A stretch of DNA of 64,000 bases from TMP-24 sp041397305 (GCA_041397305.1 JAWKWX010000002.1:372001-436000), one strand, 5' to 3'. Positions 9,148 through 17,988 are shown, counted from the stretch's first letter. Program-made: numbers and translations. The notes: generated by a model not told the origin, from the letters alone.

Positions 9148-9335
9148 TATCAGGCTCCTTTGTTGGACTTTTGCTTGTCAGGGGCGGTCGTCGCCCTCGA
9201 ATTGTCAGACGGGCCGCCTACCGCGCAGGCCGTCCTCCACCCCGTCAGTGTTCGCGCGATCACGTTGCGCAGACAAGGGATCTTCGTGGTCGCCGCGCTC
9301 CGGCGTCGATACTGGCGTGGCGCCGATGAGGCGCA

Positions 9336-10112
9336 TCAGGCGGCCGTCGCAGACAGGAAACCGCGCAGCCGTTCGGTCTGCGGATTGCCGAAAAGCTGAT
9401 CCGGCGCGCCTTCCTCCTCGATCAGGCCCTTGTGGAGGAAGACCACGTGATCGGAGACGTCGGCGGCAAGTTTCATGTCGTGGGTCACAAGCAGCATCGT
9501 GCGGCCTTCCTCGGCCAGCGCCTTGATGACCTTCACCACTTCCTGTTCAAGCTCGGGGTCGAGCGCGGAGGTGGGTTCGTCGAACAGAAGCGCCTTCGGT
9601 TCCATGCACAGCGCGCGCGCGATGGCCGCACGCTGCTGCTGGCCGCCCGACAGCTGCGCGGGATAGACGTCGCATTTGTCGCCGATGCCGACCTTGTCGA
9701 GATATTTGCGGGCCGATGCCTCGACCTCGGCCCTGTCGCGGCCAAGGACGGTGACGGGCGCCTCCATCACATTCTGCAGGATCGTCATATGGGCCCAGAG
9801 ATTGAACTGCTGGAAGACCATCGACAGGTTGGTGCGAACCCGGATCACCTGCGCGCGGTCGGCGGGGTGACGGTTATGCCCATCGCCCTTCCAGCGGATC
9901 GGCTCGCCGTCGAAGAGGATCTCGCCCTGCTGGCTTTCTTCCAGCAGGTTGCAGCAGCGCAGGAGCGTCGACTTGCCCGAACCGGACGAACCGATGAGCG
10001 AGATGACCTCGCCCTTGTGCGCGGTGATCGCTACGCCCTTCAGGACTTCAAGCTGACCATAGGCTTTGTGCAGGTCGGTGATCTGGATGACCGGAGTCTC
10101 TGCCGTTGACAC
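9336..10112 (-). CDS. Polar amino-acid ABC transporter ATPase (HisP/GlnQ type)
   Basis: About 258 residues from the GTG at 10112 (VSTAETPVIQITDLHKAYG), which has GGAAGG upstream. A longer frame to ATG 10157 lacks a ribosome site. Walker A is GSSGSGKSTLLR, the Q-loop FQQFNLWAHMT, the ABC signature LSGGQQQR, Walker B ALLFDEPTSALDPE and the H-loop LLVTHDMK, so the ATPase is complete. The segment DRAQVIRVRTNLSMVFQQ is the HisP/ArtP-type pattern. It is the first gene of the minus-strand transporter and puu cluster. The 76 nt between this gene and the PhnD-like gene contain no feature I can call. Confidence 0.88.
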   Translation of the reverse strand: MSTAETPVIQITDLHKAYGQLEVLKGVAITAHKGEVISLIGSSGSGKSTLLRCCNLLEESQQGEILFDGEPIRWKGDGHNRHPADRAQVIRVRTNLSMVFQQFNLWAHMTILQNVMEAPVTVLGRDRAEVEASARKYLDKVGIGDKCDVYPAQLSGGQQQRAAIARALCMEPKALLFDEPTSALDPELEQEVVKVIKALAEEGRTMLLVTHDMKLAADVSDHVVFLHKGLIEEEGAPDQLFGNPQTERLRGFLSATAA

Positions 10113-10232
10113 TTTTGTGAAATCCCTTCCCCGTTTCTTCGAATAGGGCGGAATCATGTTCGCTTTGCAACGTGAAATTTGTCGGGTTTGACGCGACGTT
10201 GTGCGATTTGAACGGAACGATCGTCCAATCTG

Positions 10233-10976
10233 CTAAGTGCCGGGCGGTGTCGGGACCGCAAGATAGGCATCGGACGGAATCCGAACGACACCCTTCAGGT
10301 GAAGCAACTTCCGGTCATCGGCAGACAAGCCGGCCACCGTTTCGGCGAAGGCCGCGCACAGACGGTCTGCCCTGTCCCCGAAGGCAGAGATGAGCGGGAG
10401 GCCGGGCGTCGGATCGGTCCGCGCGCAAATTCTGAGCTGGCGGGCGACGTCCGGCCGATGAGCCTCGACCAGGCGCCAGGTCATCGCGTCGATGGCGGCG
10501 ATGTCGGCGCGCCCCTCGGCGACGGCGAGGGCGCTGTCGCGATGGGCGCCCGTCACCAGGATCCGCTCGAACCGGCAGCCGATCCCGGCCGCGTGATTTT
10601 GCGGTGCGGCCCAGCCCGACTGGCTGTCATAGCCATTGATGGCAAGCGTTCCGCCGATGAAATCCTGCCAGTCGCCCCGGCGTTCCACCCGGACCACGAG
10701 AACGGAATAATAATGGCCTGCCGAAGCGCCATCGAGCCCGTAATCCGGGGTGCCGACCAGCGCGACCTTGCCATGCAGCGCGGTCCGGTACGGAAATCCG
10801 CAGGTCTGCGAGAGAAGAAGATCGGGCGCGGTCCAGTCATGCGCGCGCGCGTCCCGGCAAAGGCCTTCGGGCGCCGCCAGCCCCTCGGCGCGCAATCGGT
10901 CACGGATGCCGACCCAAAGCCGGTCGTTCGCCGCCTGCACCTCGGGCCAGTCATACATCGGCAGGCTGGCGATCAT
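10233..10976 (-). CDS. PhnD/SsuA-like phosphate/phosphonate-type substrate-binding protein without signal peptide
   Basis: 247 residues. MIASLPMYDWPEVQAANDRLW and the mid-section ILVTGAHRDSALAVAEGRADIAAIDAMTW match the PF12974 (PhnD-like) periplasmic-binding fold. In that fold the conserved pattern is a ligand-gated 'G.H..S..AV..G.AD..AID..T'. No N-terminal hydrophobic segment is present and no permease or ATPase gene is adjacent. It is therefore probably a cytosolic or orphan binding protein. The start overlaps the TerB-like gene stop by 4 nt (ATGA), so the two are translationally coupled. Ligand unknown. Confidence 0.7.
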   Translation of the reverse strand: MIASLPMYDWPEVQAANDRLWVGIRDRLRAEGLAAPEGLCRDARAHDWTAPDLLLSQTCGFPYRTALHGKVALVGTPDYGLDGASAGHYYSVLVVRVERRGDWQDFIGGTLAINGYDSQSGWAAPQNHAAGIGCRFERILVTGAHRDSALAVAEGRADIAAIDAMTWRLVEAHRPDVARQLRICARTDPTPGLPLISAFGDRADRLCAAFAETVAGLSADDRKLLHLKGVVRIPSDAYLAVPTPPGT

Positions 10977-11410
10977 CGACCTGCCACCTTCTGGCGGGCC
11001 AGCGCGCTGTCGCGGTCGTTGATGCCCAGAAGATTGGCAACCAGCCGGATCAGCGCTTCCTCTTCCGCGTCCCGCGCCCTGTCGGCAAGCGCCACCGACC
11101 AGAGCGCCTCGATCAGCCGCAACCTGTCCTCATGCGGAACGGCCTCCTTCAGCGCGCGGGTGAAGCGTACCGTATCGGGTGCCTCGGTCTCGAGCGCCTC
11201 GGCCCGCTGTCGAAGCGCGACCGTCTCGAACGGGCCAAGGCCATGGCGCGCGGCGAGGATCCGGTCGATGCGGTCCCGCTCCACCGCGTCGTAGGAACCA
11301 TCCGCGCGCGCCACCCGGACAAGAAGCGCCGCGAGCGCGAGCGCTGCATCCTCACCGGATATCGGCGCGGGTATGGGCGCAAACAGCGACTGAAGGAAAC
11401 GACTGACCAT
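10973..11410 (-). CDS. TerB-family (tellurite resistance/DUF533-like) helical protein
   Basis: 145 residues, all-helical. The core ALAALLVRVARADGSYDAVERDRIDRILA (about 26-54) has the acidic ARADGxxDxxE metal-binding-like loop of TerB. A second copy, ALWSVALADRARDAEEEALIRLVANLLGI, carries the same ADxxxDxEE pattern. This two-lobed pseudo-symmetry is typical of the TerB fold. In Rhodobacterales such proteins are common and not tied to tellurite. It is co-transcribed with the PhnD-like gene and divergent from the TerC gene 112 nt away. The cellular role is unknown. Confidence 0.75.
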   Translation of the reverse strand: MVSRFLQSLFAPIPAPISGEDAALALAALLVRVARADGSYDAVERDRIDRILAARHGLGPFETVALRQRAEALETEAPDTVRFTRALKEAVPHEDRLRLIEALWSVALADRARDAEEEALIRLVANLLGINDRDSALARQKVAGR

Positions 11411-11522
11411 GAAACCGCTATAGCCCTCCTGACCGGCGGCGAGAAGCCCGGGCAGGCACCGTCCGGTTGAAAGCGCTGCCGCTGTCCACTAACTATCCTT
11501 CAGATATTGGGGACAGTCTCGA

Positions 11523-12188
11523 ATGATGGAAATCTTTACGCCTGAGGGCTTCTCGGCCCTCATGCAGGTGATCGCGATCGACCTGGTGCTTGCCGGCGAC
11601 AATGCGATCGTGATCGGCATGGCCGCCGCGGGCCTTCCGCGCGAACAAAGGGCAAGGGCAATCCTCGTCGGCATCCTTGCCGCGACCGTGCTCAGGATCG
11701 GCTTCGCGCTGATCACCACGCATCTGATGAACATCATCGGCCTCGTGCTGGTCGGCGGCATCCTGCTTCTGTGGGTCTGCTGGAAAATGTGGCGCGAACT
11801 GCAGGCGACGCATGCCGACGAGATGCGCGCGGAAGAAGCGCTGACCGGCGAAGACATCAATACCGACGGCCAGATCGCCGCAGGCGGGCCGCGGAAGACC
11901 TTCGCGCAGGCCGCCTGGCAGATCGTGATCGCCGATATTTCCATGTCGCTCGACAATGTGCTGGCCGTCGCGGGTGCGGCGCGGGAACATCCGACCGTGC
12001 TGGTGATCGGCCTGGTCCTGTCGATCGCGCTGATGGGCCTTGCCGCGAGTTTCGTGGCGCGTCTGCTGAACAAGCATCGCTGGATCGCCTATGTGGGCCT
12101 CGCGATCATTCTCTATGTCGCGCTGAAGATGATCTGGGAGGGCTGGCACGATGTCAGCCCGGCCGTCGCGGGCGTGATCGGCGCCTGA
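11523..12188 (+). CDS. TerC-family integral membrane protein (YjbE type), probable metal-ion exporter
   Basis: 221 residues with about seven hydrophobic segments. The two halves each contain the TerC acidic motif: IDLVLAGDNAIVIGM (about 18-32) and ADISMSLDNVLAVAG (about 139-153). These paired D-x-x-x-x-x-DN motifs are thought to bind the transported ion. Several TerC-family members act in Mn2+ efflux, so a manganese or related role is a reasonable inference. A soluble loop rich in Glu/Asp joins the halves. The gene ends in a strong hairpin terminator. No yybP-ykoY-like leader is evident in the 112 nt upstream. Confidence 0.85.
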   Translation: MMEIFTPEGFSALMQVIAIDLVLAGDNAIVIGMAAAGLPREQRARAILVGILAATVLRIGFALITTHLMNIIGLVLVGGILLLWVCWKMWRELQATHADEMRAEEALTGEDINTDGQIAAGGPRKTFAQAAWQIVIADISMSLDNVLAVAGAAREHPTVLVIGLVLSIALMGLAASFVARLLNKHRWIAYVGLAIILYVALKMIWEGWHDVSPAVAGVIGA

Positions 12189-12196
12189 CAGAAAGA

Positions 12197-12220
12197 ACGG
12201 GGGCCATCGGCCCCCGTTTT
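12197..12220. terminator. Bidirectional hairpin terminator between terC-like gene and the SPOR/pseudo-protease gene
   Basis: ACGGGGGCC (12197-12205), loop ATC, GGCCCCCGT (12209-12217), then TTT. On the other strand the stem is followed by GTTCTTTC. It sits in the 31 nt between two convergent stops, so it can serve both genes. Confidence 0.85.
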
Positions 12221-14000
12221 CATTTCCAGCAGCTGACCAGAACCGTCATGTCGCGCGCCAGTTTCGCAAGGTCCTCGGCGGCGAGCGTTCCGGTCCGGTC
12301 CGCGGCAGCGAAGGCCAGGCCCTGCGCTTCCAGCGCCTTGCCGATCACCTCGGCCTTCAGCGCGAAGCTCACGTCCCTGGGAAGCGCGCGCCCCGCCTCG
12401 TCCTTCTTCGGCAGAAGCATCCCGATCATCGCGCCGGAACCGTTCAGGATCGCGCCGCCCGCGTCGCCCGCAAGCGTCGTCAGCGTCAGACGGTCGAGGT
12501 CCGCCTCGCCGTTCAGCCCCTGCCCTTCCGAGAAGGTGCCGGTCGTGACAACCGGTGCCGACAGCTTGTCCTCATAGGAATAGCCCGCCAGAGCCACGTC
12601 GGAATCAAGCCTCGGGGCAGTCTGCGCAAGCGCTGCGAAGGCGCGCGGCGCGAGCGGCGCGACCGGCTTCAGGACGGCAAAGCCGAGCGTCGGGTCTTCG
12701 AAGGCGACCGTCGCATCGGTGCGACCGTCGAGCGTCACGCGCGTGCAGCCTGCGAGAACTTCGCCGGTGGTGAGCACCGTTCCCGCTCCATCGATGAAAG
12801 TGCCGGTGCGCGAGATCGCCGGGCGGCGGATGTCGAGGCCGCTGGTGAGGTCTGCGGCGGAGGTCGACGATGGCTCGCCCAGGTTTTCGTCGAGCGCGAC
12901 GGAGCCTACCGGCCGGAAGCTCGCCTGCATCGCCTCCAGTACACGGGCGCGGCGGGCGCTGTCGGCGGTGGGGGCGATCAGCGCAAACCCCTTGATGAAG
13001 CCGCCCTCAAGCGCCGCTTCCGCATGCGCGGTCTTGCCCGCGCCCTCGCCATCGATCGTGAAGGAGGCGCGGCCGATCGACCGCGCGCCTTCCATCGGCA
13101 TGATCGCCATGGCCTGAAGGCGTTCATAAAGCGCCACAAGATCCTTCTGGTCGCCGCGGCGCGAGATCAGCAGAACCTGATAGCCCGAGCCGTCCTTCTC
13201 GCCGAAGGCGGCGAAGGGCGGCTGGTAGCCGTCGAATGTCACCAGGCCGAGCGGCAGGTCGATATCGATCCCCGCTTCCGTCTCGCTCACGCGCTCGATG
13301 CCCATGGCAGCGCGTTCGCCCGTCCAGCGACCGACAAGATCGCCGCGTTGGGCGGTCGTGAGGATACCGGTCTCGGGCGCGCCGATCCCGGCCTGCCAGC
13401 GGGCCATCGCCGCGCGCGTCCCCTTGCCGAACGATCCGTCGATCGCGCCCTGATAGACGCCGAACCACTGCATGGCGCGCTGCAGATCCATCCTTTCGTC
13501 CGCCGACAGAGCCGATTCCGACCGGCGCGCCTCTTCCACCGTCTCTTCCGGCAGCGCGGGCGCCGGGGCGACGACGGGTCGGTGGCGGCGGGTTCGGTGG
13601 CGGAGGGGTCGGCGGTGGAAGGGTCAACTGGCGCCGCCTCCGGCGTCGAAACCGTCTCTGCCGGGGCGGTCGCGTCGAGGCCCGCGGGCCAGAACCTGCG
13701 GCCAAGCGCGCCCTCGGTGGCGATGAAACTGTCGGCCGGGATCAGCCGCTCGCTGGTCAGCAGCGTCAGTTGACGCGCCGCCTCTTCCGGCGTGAAGGGG
13801 CCAAGGACGATCGCGTACCAGCCGCTCGACAGGCGATAGCCCTGGACGTTCGGGAAGGCACCCGCATAGGCGCGGGCGCGGCCCTCGGCCTCGGTCAGCG
13901 AGGGCTGGGCCTCGATCTGGACCCAGGTGTCCTGTCCGTGCACCAGGGTTGCGGCGAACGCCGCCCCCAGAAAGGTTGCGGTCCAAAGCGCGCGTTTCAT
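12220..14000 (-). pseudogene. Secreted SPOR / peptidoglycan-binding / trypsin-like pseudo-protease protein, interrupted by a frameshift
   Basis: Two minus frames together encode about 592 residues. The start ATG at 14000 has GAGAGG upstream and a signal peptide (MKRALWTATFLGAAFAATLVHG). A SPOR-like repeat follows (DTWVQIEAQPSLTEAEGRARA...GWYAIVLGPF), then a Pro/Ala/Thr/Asp-rich linker. After the frame change near 13565-13577 come LPEETVEEARR, a PG_binding_1 domain (LQRAMQWFGVYQGAIDGSFGKGTRAAMARWQ), a middle domain and a C-terminal trypsin-like domain. In that last domain the usual His, Asp and Ser positions read TTGEV, DPTLGFAVLK and GDAGGA, so the triad is absent. The linker is low-complexity, making either an indel error or slippage plausible. 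Confidence 0.75.
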
Positions 14001-14166
14001 GCTCAAATGCCTCTCGGTCGGGTCTTTCGCCTGCGAATCCGGGCCGCAACGTAACAGGTTTCAGCGCCGCGTCACCCCAAAAACCCGTGTGCCGCAAGCG
14101 CCCGCCGATTGACCCCGGACCGGCTGTTGCCTAATGAGAACCGGCTTTTCCACCACAGGCGCGCGA

Positions 14167-15084
14167 ATGTCCATCACCCGGCCCCAGTCCTTTCAGGAAA
14201 TCATCCTCCGCTTGCAGGCCTACTGGGCGGGCAAGGGCTGCGCCGTGCTGCAGCCCTATGACATGGAAGTGGGCGCGGGCACCTTTCATCCGGCGACCAC
14301 GCTTCGCTCGCTGGGATCGCGCCCCTGGGCGGCCGCCTATGTCCAGCCCTCGCGTCGCCCGACCGACGGACGTTATGGCGAGAATCCCAACCGGCTTCAG
14401 CATTACTACCAGTACCAGGTCATCATCAAACCTTCGCCGCCCGACCTGCAGGACCTCTATCTCGGCTCGCTGGCCGCGATTGGCCTTGATCCCGCGCTGC
14501 ATGATATCCGCTTTGTCGAGGACGACTGGGAAAGCCCCACGCTCGGCGCCTGGGGCCTGGGGTGGGAGGTCTGGTGCGACGGGATGGAGGTGAGCCAGTT
14601 CACCTATTTCCAGCAGGTCGGCGGACATGACTGCAAGCCGGTCTCGGGCGAGCTGACCTACGGGCTGGAACGGCTGGCGATGTATGTCCTCGGCGTGGAC
14701 CATGTGATGGACATGCCCTTCAACGACCCGCAGTCACCCATTCCGCTGACCTATGGCGACATCTTCCGCCAGACCGAGCAGGAATACTCCCGCCACAATT
14801 TCGATCAGGCCGACACCGAGATGCTGTTCCAGCATTTCAAGGATGCCGAAGCGGAATGCGAGCGTATCCTTGCCGCGGACGAGACCGACAAGGCCGGGCG
14901 CCGCATCGTCATGGCGCACCCCGCTTACGACCAGTGCATCAAGGCCAGTCACCTCTTCAACCTTCTCGATGCGCGCGGCGTGATCTCCGTCACCGAAAGG
15001 CAGGCCTATATCGGCCGGGTCCGGACGCTGGCCAAGCACTGCGCGGATGCCTTCCGCCAGACACCGGCGGGTGCGGACGCGTGA
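14167..15084 (+). CDS. glyQ: Glycine--tRNA ligase alpha subunit
   Basis: 305 residues from ATG 14167 (MSITRPQSFQEIILRLQAYWAGKGCAV); an in-frame ATG 11 codons upstream is probably not used. The class II synthetase core is complete: GAGTFHPATTLR, RPTDGRYGENPNRLQHYYQYQVI (motif 2 region) and GLERLAMY (motif 3). Together with GlyS it forms the alpha2beta2 GlyRS of bacteria. The stop overlaps the GTG of the DUF6446-like gene (GTGA). The order glyQ-small membrane protein-glyS is typical of Rhodobacterales. Confidence 0.97.
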   Translation: MSITRPQSFQEIILRLQAYWAGKGCAVLQPYDMEVGAGTFHPATTLRSLGSRPWAAAYVQPSRRPTDGRYGENPNRLQHYYQYQVIIKPSPPDLQDLYLGSLAAIGLDPALHDIRFVEDDWESPTLGAWGLGWEVWCDGMEVSQFTYFQQVGGHDCKPVSGELTYGLERLAMYVLGVDHVMDMPFNDPQSPIPLTYGDIFRQTEQEYSRHNFDQADTEMLFQHFKDAEAECERILAADETDKAGRRIVMAHPAYDQCIKASHLFNLLDARGVISVTERQAYIGRVRTLAKHCADAFRQTPAGADA

Positions 15085-15560
15085 ACGGCAAACTTGTAGC
15101 GGGGTTCATCGTGCTGACGGCCTTGGTCGCGGGGGCGGCCATCTATTATCTGCAGGAATACGCCTATTACGGACCGGTCGACCCGGCCTCCGCCAGGGCG
15201 GTGATCCATCTCCAGCCCCTGGACGGGGCGGCGGCCGAGCCTATGCTCATGGCCTCGGATTTCGAGGGGATCGACGCGGATTCGTCGCCCCTGCGCTTCC
15301 GCGGCTGCTTCGTCACGCCGATGACGCTTGGACTGCTGACCGAGAATTTCAGGCTGTACGAAAAGCCGACGCCGCTCAACGCGCCGTCCTGGTTTGACTG
15401 TTTCGACGCAGACCGGATCGGCACCGATCTGGAAGACGGCAAGGCCGTTGCCTTCCTGTCCGAGGAAAACATCGCCCCCGGCGTCGACCGGGTGGTGGCG
15501 GTCTATCCCGATGGCCGGGCCTATGCCTGGCAGCAACTGAATGAAAGCGCGGACAAGTAA
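15081..15560 (+). CDS. Membrane-anchored protein between glyQ and glyS (DUF6446-like)
   Basis: 159 residues from GTG 15081, which overlaps the glyQ stop. One N-terminal membrane helix (KLVAGFIVLTALVAGAAIYYLQEY) is followed by a periplasmic domain. Conserved-looking segments are YYGPV, DFEGIDADSSPLRFRGCF and PLNAPSWFDCFDADRIG, with two Cys that could pair. It resembles the Rhodobacterales family DUF6446, of unknown function, always seen in this glyQS context as far as I recall. The last base of its stop is the first base of the glyS ATG, so all three genes are translationally coupled. Confidence 0.8.
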   Translation: MNGKLVAGFIVLTALVAGAAIYYLQEYAYYGPVDPASARAVIHLQPLDGAAAEPMLMASDFEGIDADSSPLRFRGCFVTPMTLGLLTENFRLYEKPTPLNAPSWFDCFDADRIGTDLEDGKAVAFLSEENIAPGVDRVVAVYPDGRAYAWQQLNESADK

Positions 15561-17836
15561 TGCCCGACCTGCTGATCGAACTCTTCTCCGAGGAAATCCC
15601 CGCCCGCATGCAGGCCCGCGCGCGCGAGGATCTGAAGAAGCTTTTCACCGACGGGCTGGTGGAGGCGGGGCTCACCTACGCCGGTGCCGCCGCCTTTTCG
15701 ACGCCGCGCCGCCTGACGCTGGCGATCGAGGGGCTGACGGCGGAAAGCGCCGCCGTGCGCGAGGAACGCAAGGGGCCGTCGACGGCGGCGCCCGAAGCGG
15801 CGATTGAAGGCTTCCTGCGCTCGACCGGCCTCACCCGCGACCAGCTCGAGGTGCGCGACGACAAGAAGGGCCAGGTCTATTTCGCCGTGGTCACGAAACC
15901 CGGCCGCGCCGCGCCCGCGATCGTGGCCGAGGTGCTGGAAGCGACGATCCGCAATTTCCCCTGGCCGAAGTCGATGCGCTGGGGCACTGGGTCGCTCCGC
16001 TGGGTCCGCCCGCTGCATGCGATCCTCTGCCTCCTCACGACCGAAGCCGGGGCCGAGGTCGTGCCGCTGGACATCGACGGCATTCAGTCGGGCAACCGCA
16101 CCTGGGGTCATCGCTTCCTGTCGAAAGGCGCGCTGACAGTCACCTCCTTCGACGACTATGCGGCCAAGCTGAAGCGCGCGCATGTGATCCTCGACCCCGC
16201 CGAGCGCGAGGCGCGGATCTGGGCCGACGCCACCAACATGGCCTTCGCGGCGGGGCTCGAGGTGGTCGAGGACAAGGGCCTTCTGGCCGAGGTCGCGGGG
16301 CTGGTCGAATGGCCCGTGGTGCTGATGGGCCGGATCGGCGAGGACTTCCTTGGCCTGCCGCCCGAGGTCCTGCAGACCAGCATGCGCGAACATCAGAAGT
16401 TCTTCTCGGTCCGCAATCCGAAGACCGGGCGGATCGAGGGCTTCGTGACGGTGGCCAATACCGAGACCGCCGATCAGGGCGCGACGATCCTGAAGGGCAA
16501 CCAGAAGGTCCTGTCGGCCCGCCTGTCGGATGCCCGCTTCTTCTGGGAAAACGACCTGCGCGAGGCGAAGGCGGGGATGGGGAAGTGGCTCGACGGCCTC
16601 AAGTCCGTCACCTTCCACAACAAGCTGGGCTCACAGGCCGAACGGATCGGGCGCATCGCCGCCCTCGCCCGCGAGATCGCCCCGCTTGTGGGCGCGGACG
16701 CCGACAAGGCCGAACGCGCGGCGCGGCTGGCGAAAGCCGACCTGAGGTCGGGGATGGTCGGCGAATTCCCCGAACTGCAGGGGATCATGGGCCGCTATTA
16801 TGCGCTGGAGGCTGGCGAAGCCCCCGAGGTCGCCAATGCCGCCCGCGACCATTATGCGCCGCTCGGGCCGTCCGACGTCGTGCCGACCGAGCCGGTGTCG
16901 GTCGCCGTGGCACTCGCCGACAAGATCGACCTTCTAGCTTCCTTCTGGTGGATCAATGAAAAGCCGACTGGCTCGAAAGACCCTTTCGCGCTTCGCAGAG
17001 CTGCACTTGGTGTCGTCCGTGTGATTCTCCAAAATAGCTCTCGGCTCTCACTGCTTGACCTGTTCTTGGACGCGTATGATCCGCATGAAAGCGCACTAAA
17101 TCGAGAGTTGCAGTTGGAAGAAATGGATGCGCGTGCGGCGGCCGCGCGTTGGCTTGGAGTGGCTCCGCACGAGGCCGATAGGATAAACAGCGCAGTATAT
17201 GAGGAACGAAAGCGGCTTGGTCGCGTAAACACCAGCCTCATCGATCTGAACATCGACTGGAACAACATTCCTCATCCCGGTGCCGACCTCCTCTCCTTCT
17301 TCCACGACCGCCTGAAGGTTTTCCTCAAGGACCAGGGCATCCGCCACGATGTGATCGACGCCTGCCTCGCCCCGTCGCCGCTTGCGGCGACAAGCGCCGC
17401 GGGGCCGGGCAGTGACGACCTCACCCTGCTCGTCAAACGCGCCGAGGCACTTGCGGCGTTCCTGAAAACCGACGACGGGGAAAACCTGCTGCAAGGCTTC
17501 AAGCGGGCGAACAATATCCTGACCCAGGCCGAGGCGAAGGACGGCGTCGAATACAGCTACGGCGCCGATGTGAAATTCGCGGAAACCGCCGAGGAACGCG
17601 CCCTCTTCGCCGCCCTCGACGCGGCAGAGGCCGCCATCGCCCCCGCGATGAAGGCCGAGGAGTTCGGAGAAGCCATGTCCGCCATGGCCAACCTCCGCGC
17701 CCCGATCGACGCCTTCTTCACCGCCGTTCAGGTCAATGCCGACAACCCCGTCGTCCGCCGCAACCGCCTGAACCTCCTCTCGCGCATCCGCACGATCTGC
17801 CTGTCCGTCGCCGATCTGACGAAGCTCGAAGGCTGA
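15560..17836 (+). CDS. glyS: Glycine--tRNA ligase beta subunit
   Basis: 758 residues; E. coli GlyS is 689. Family motifs include MPDLLIELFSEEIPARMQ at the start, FSTPRRLTL, PKSMRWG, VRPLHAILCLL, SMREHQKFF and GSKDPFALRRAALGVVRVIL, ending with the anticodon-binding-like helices. Residues about 495-575 (near 17045-17285) form an extra segment. That segment and the DNA around it (about 16935-17285) use codons such as CTA, ATA, AAA, GCT and GGT that are rare in the rest of the gene. Both ends of the patch are sharp. The frame stays open, so the gene is functional in appearance. Confidence 0.95.
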   Translation: MPDLLIELFSEEIPARMQARAREDLKKLFTDGLVEAGLTYAGAAAFSTPRRLTLAIEGLTAESAAVREERKGPSTAAPEAAIEGFLRSTGLTRDQLEVRDDKKGQVYFAVVTKPGRAAPAIVAEVLEATIRNFPWPKSMRWGTGSLRWVRPLHAILCLLTTEAGAEVVPLDIDGIQSGNRTWGHRFLSKGALTVTSFDDYAAKLKRAHVILDPAEREARIWADATNMAFAAGLEVVEDKGLLAEVAGLVEWPVVLMGRIGEDFLGLPPEVLQTSMREHQKFFSVRNPKTGRIEGFVTVANTETADQGATILKGNQKVLSARLSDARFFWENDLREAKAGMGKWLDGLKSVTFHNKLGSQAERIGRIAALAREIAPLVGADADKAERAARLAKADLRSGMVGEFPELQGIMGRYYALEAGEAPEVANAARDHYAPLGPSDVVPTEPVSVAVALADKIDLLASFWWINEKPTGSKDPFALRRAALGVVRVILQNSSRLSLLDLFLDAYDPHESALNRELQLEEMDARAAAARWLGVAPHEADRINSAVYEERKRLGRVNTSLIDLNIDWNNIPHPGADLLSFFHDRLKVFLKDQGIRHDVIDACLAPSPLAATSAAGPGSDDLTLLVKRAEALAAFLKTDDGENLLQGFKRANNILTQAEAKDGVEYSYGADVKFAETAEERALFAALDAAEAAIAPAMKAEEFGEAMSAMANLRAPIDAFFTAVQVNADNPVVRRNRLNLLSRIRTICLSVADLTKLEG

Positions 17837-17896
17837 AGCGGGGGCAGTCTGCCCCCGTCGTCCAATGGGTCCCGGACCAATGGCGCACCAGTGGCC

Positions 17897-17988
17897 GACC
17901 CCCGAGGATATTTCTGCCCCAATGAAGACCTCTCCTTCATTGTGGTCAAAATATCCCGGGAGGGTCCGGGAGGGCAGAGCCCTCCCGG
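17897..17988. repeat. Intergenic hairpin repeat, copy B, with an opposed half-copy
   Basis: A half element GACCCCCGAGGATATTT (17897-17913) faces a full one. The AT box AAAATATCCCGGGAGGG starts at 17948, and the stem is CCGGGAGGGC (17966-17975), loop AGA, GCCCTCCCGG (17979-17988). A further GC hairpin (about 17997-18013, CCCGCGCG/CGCGCGGG) follows. It occupies the 260-nt gap after glyS and may terminate it. No gene is visible in the gap apart from these elements. Confidence 0.65.

Noticed and set aside
11411..11522. Manganese (yybP-ykoY) riboswitch ahead of the TerC gene
   Set aside because: The conserved loop sequences of that riboswitch are not found.
13570..13625. CRISPR-like or VNTR array in the SPOR gene linker
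   Set aside because: The repeats are short and imperfect and encode a Pro/Ala/Thr/Asp linker; no spacers.
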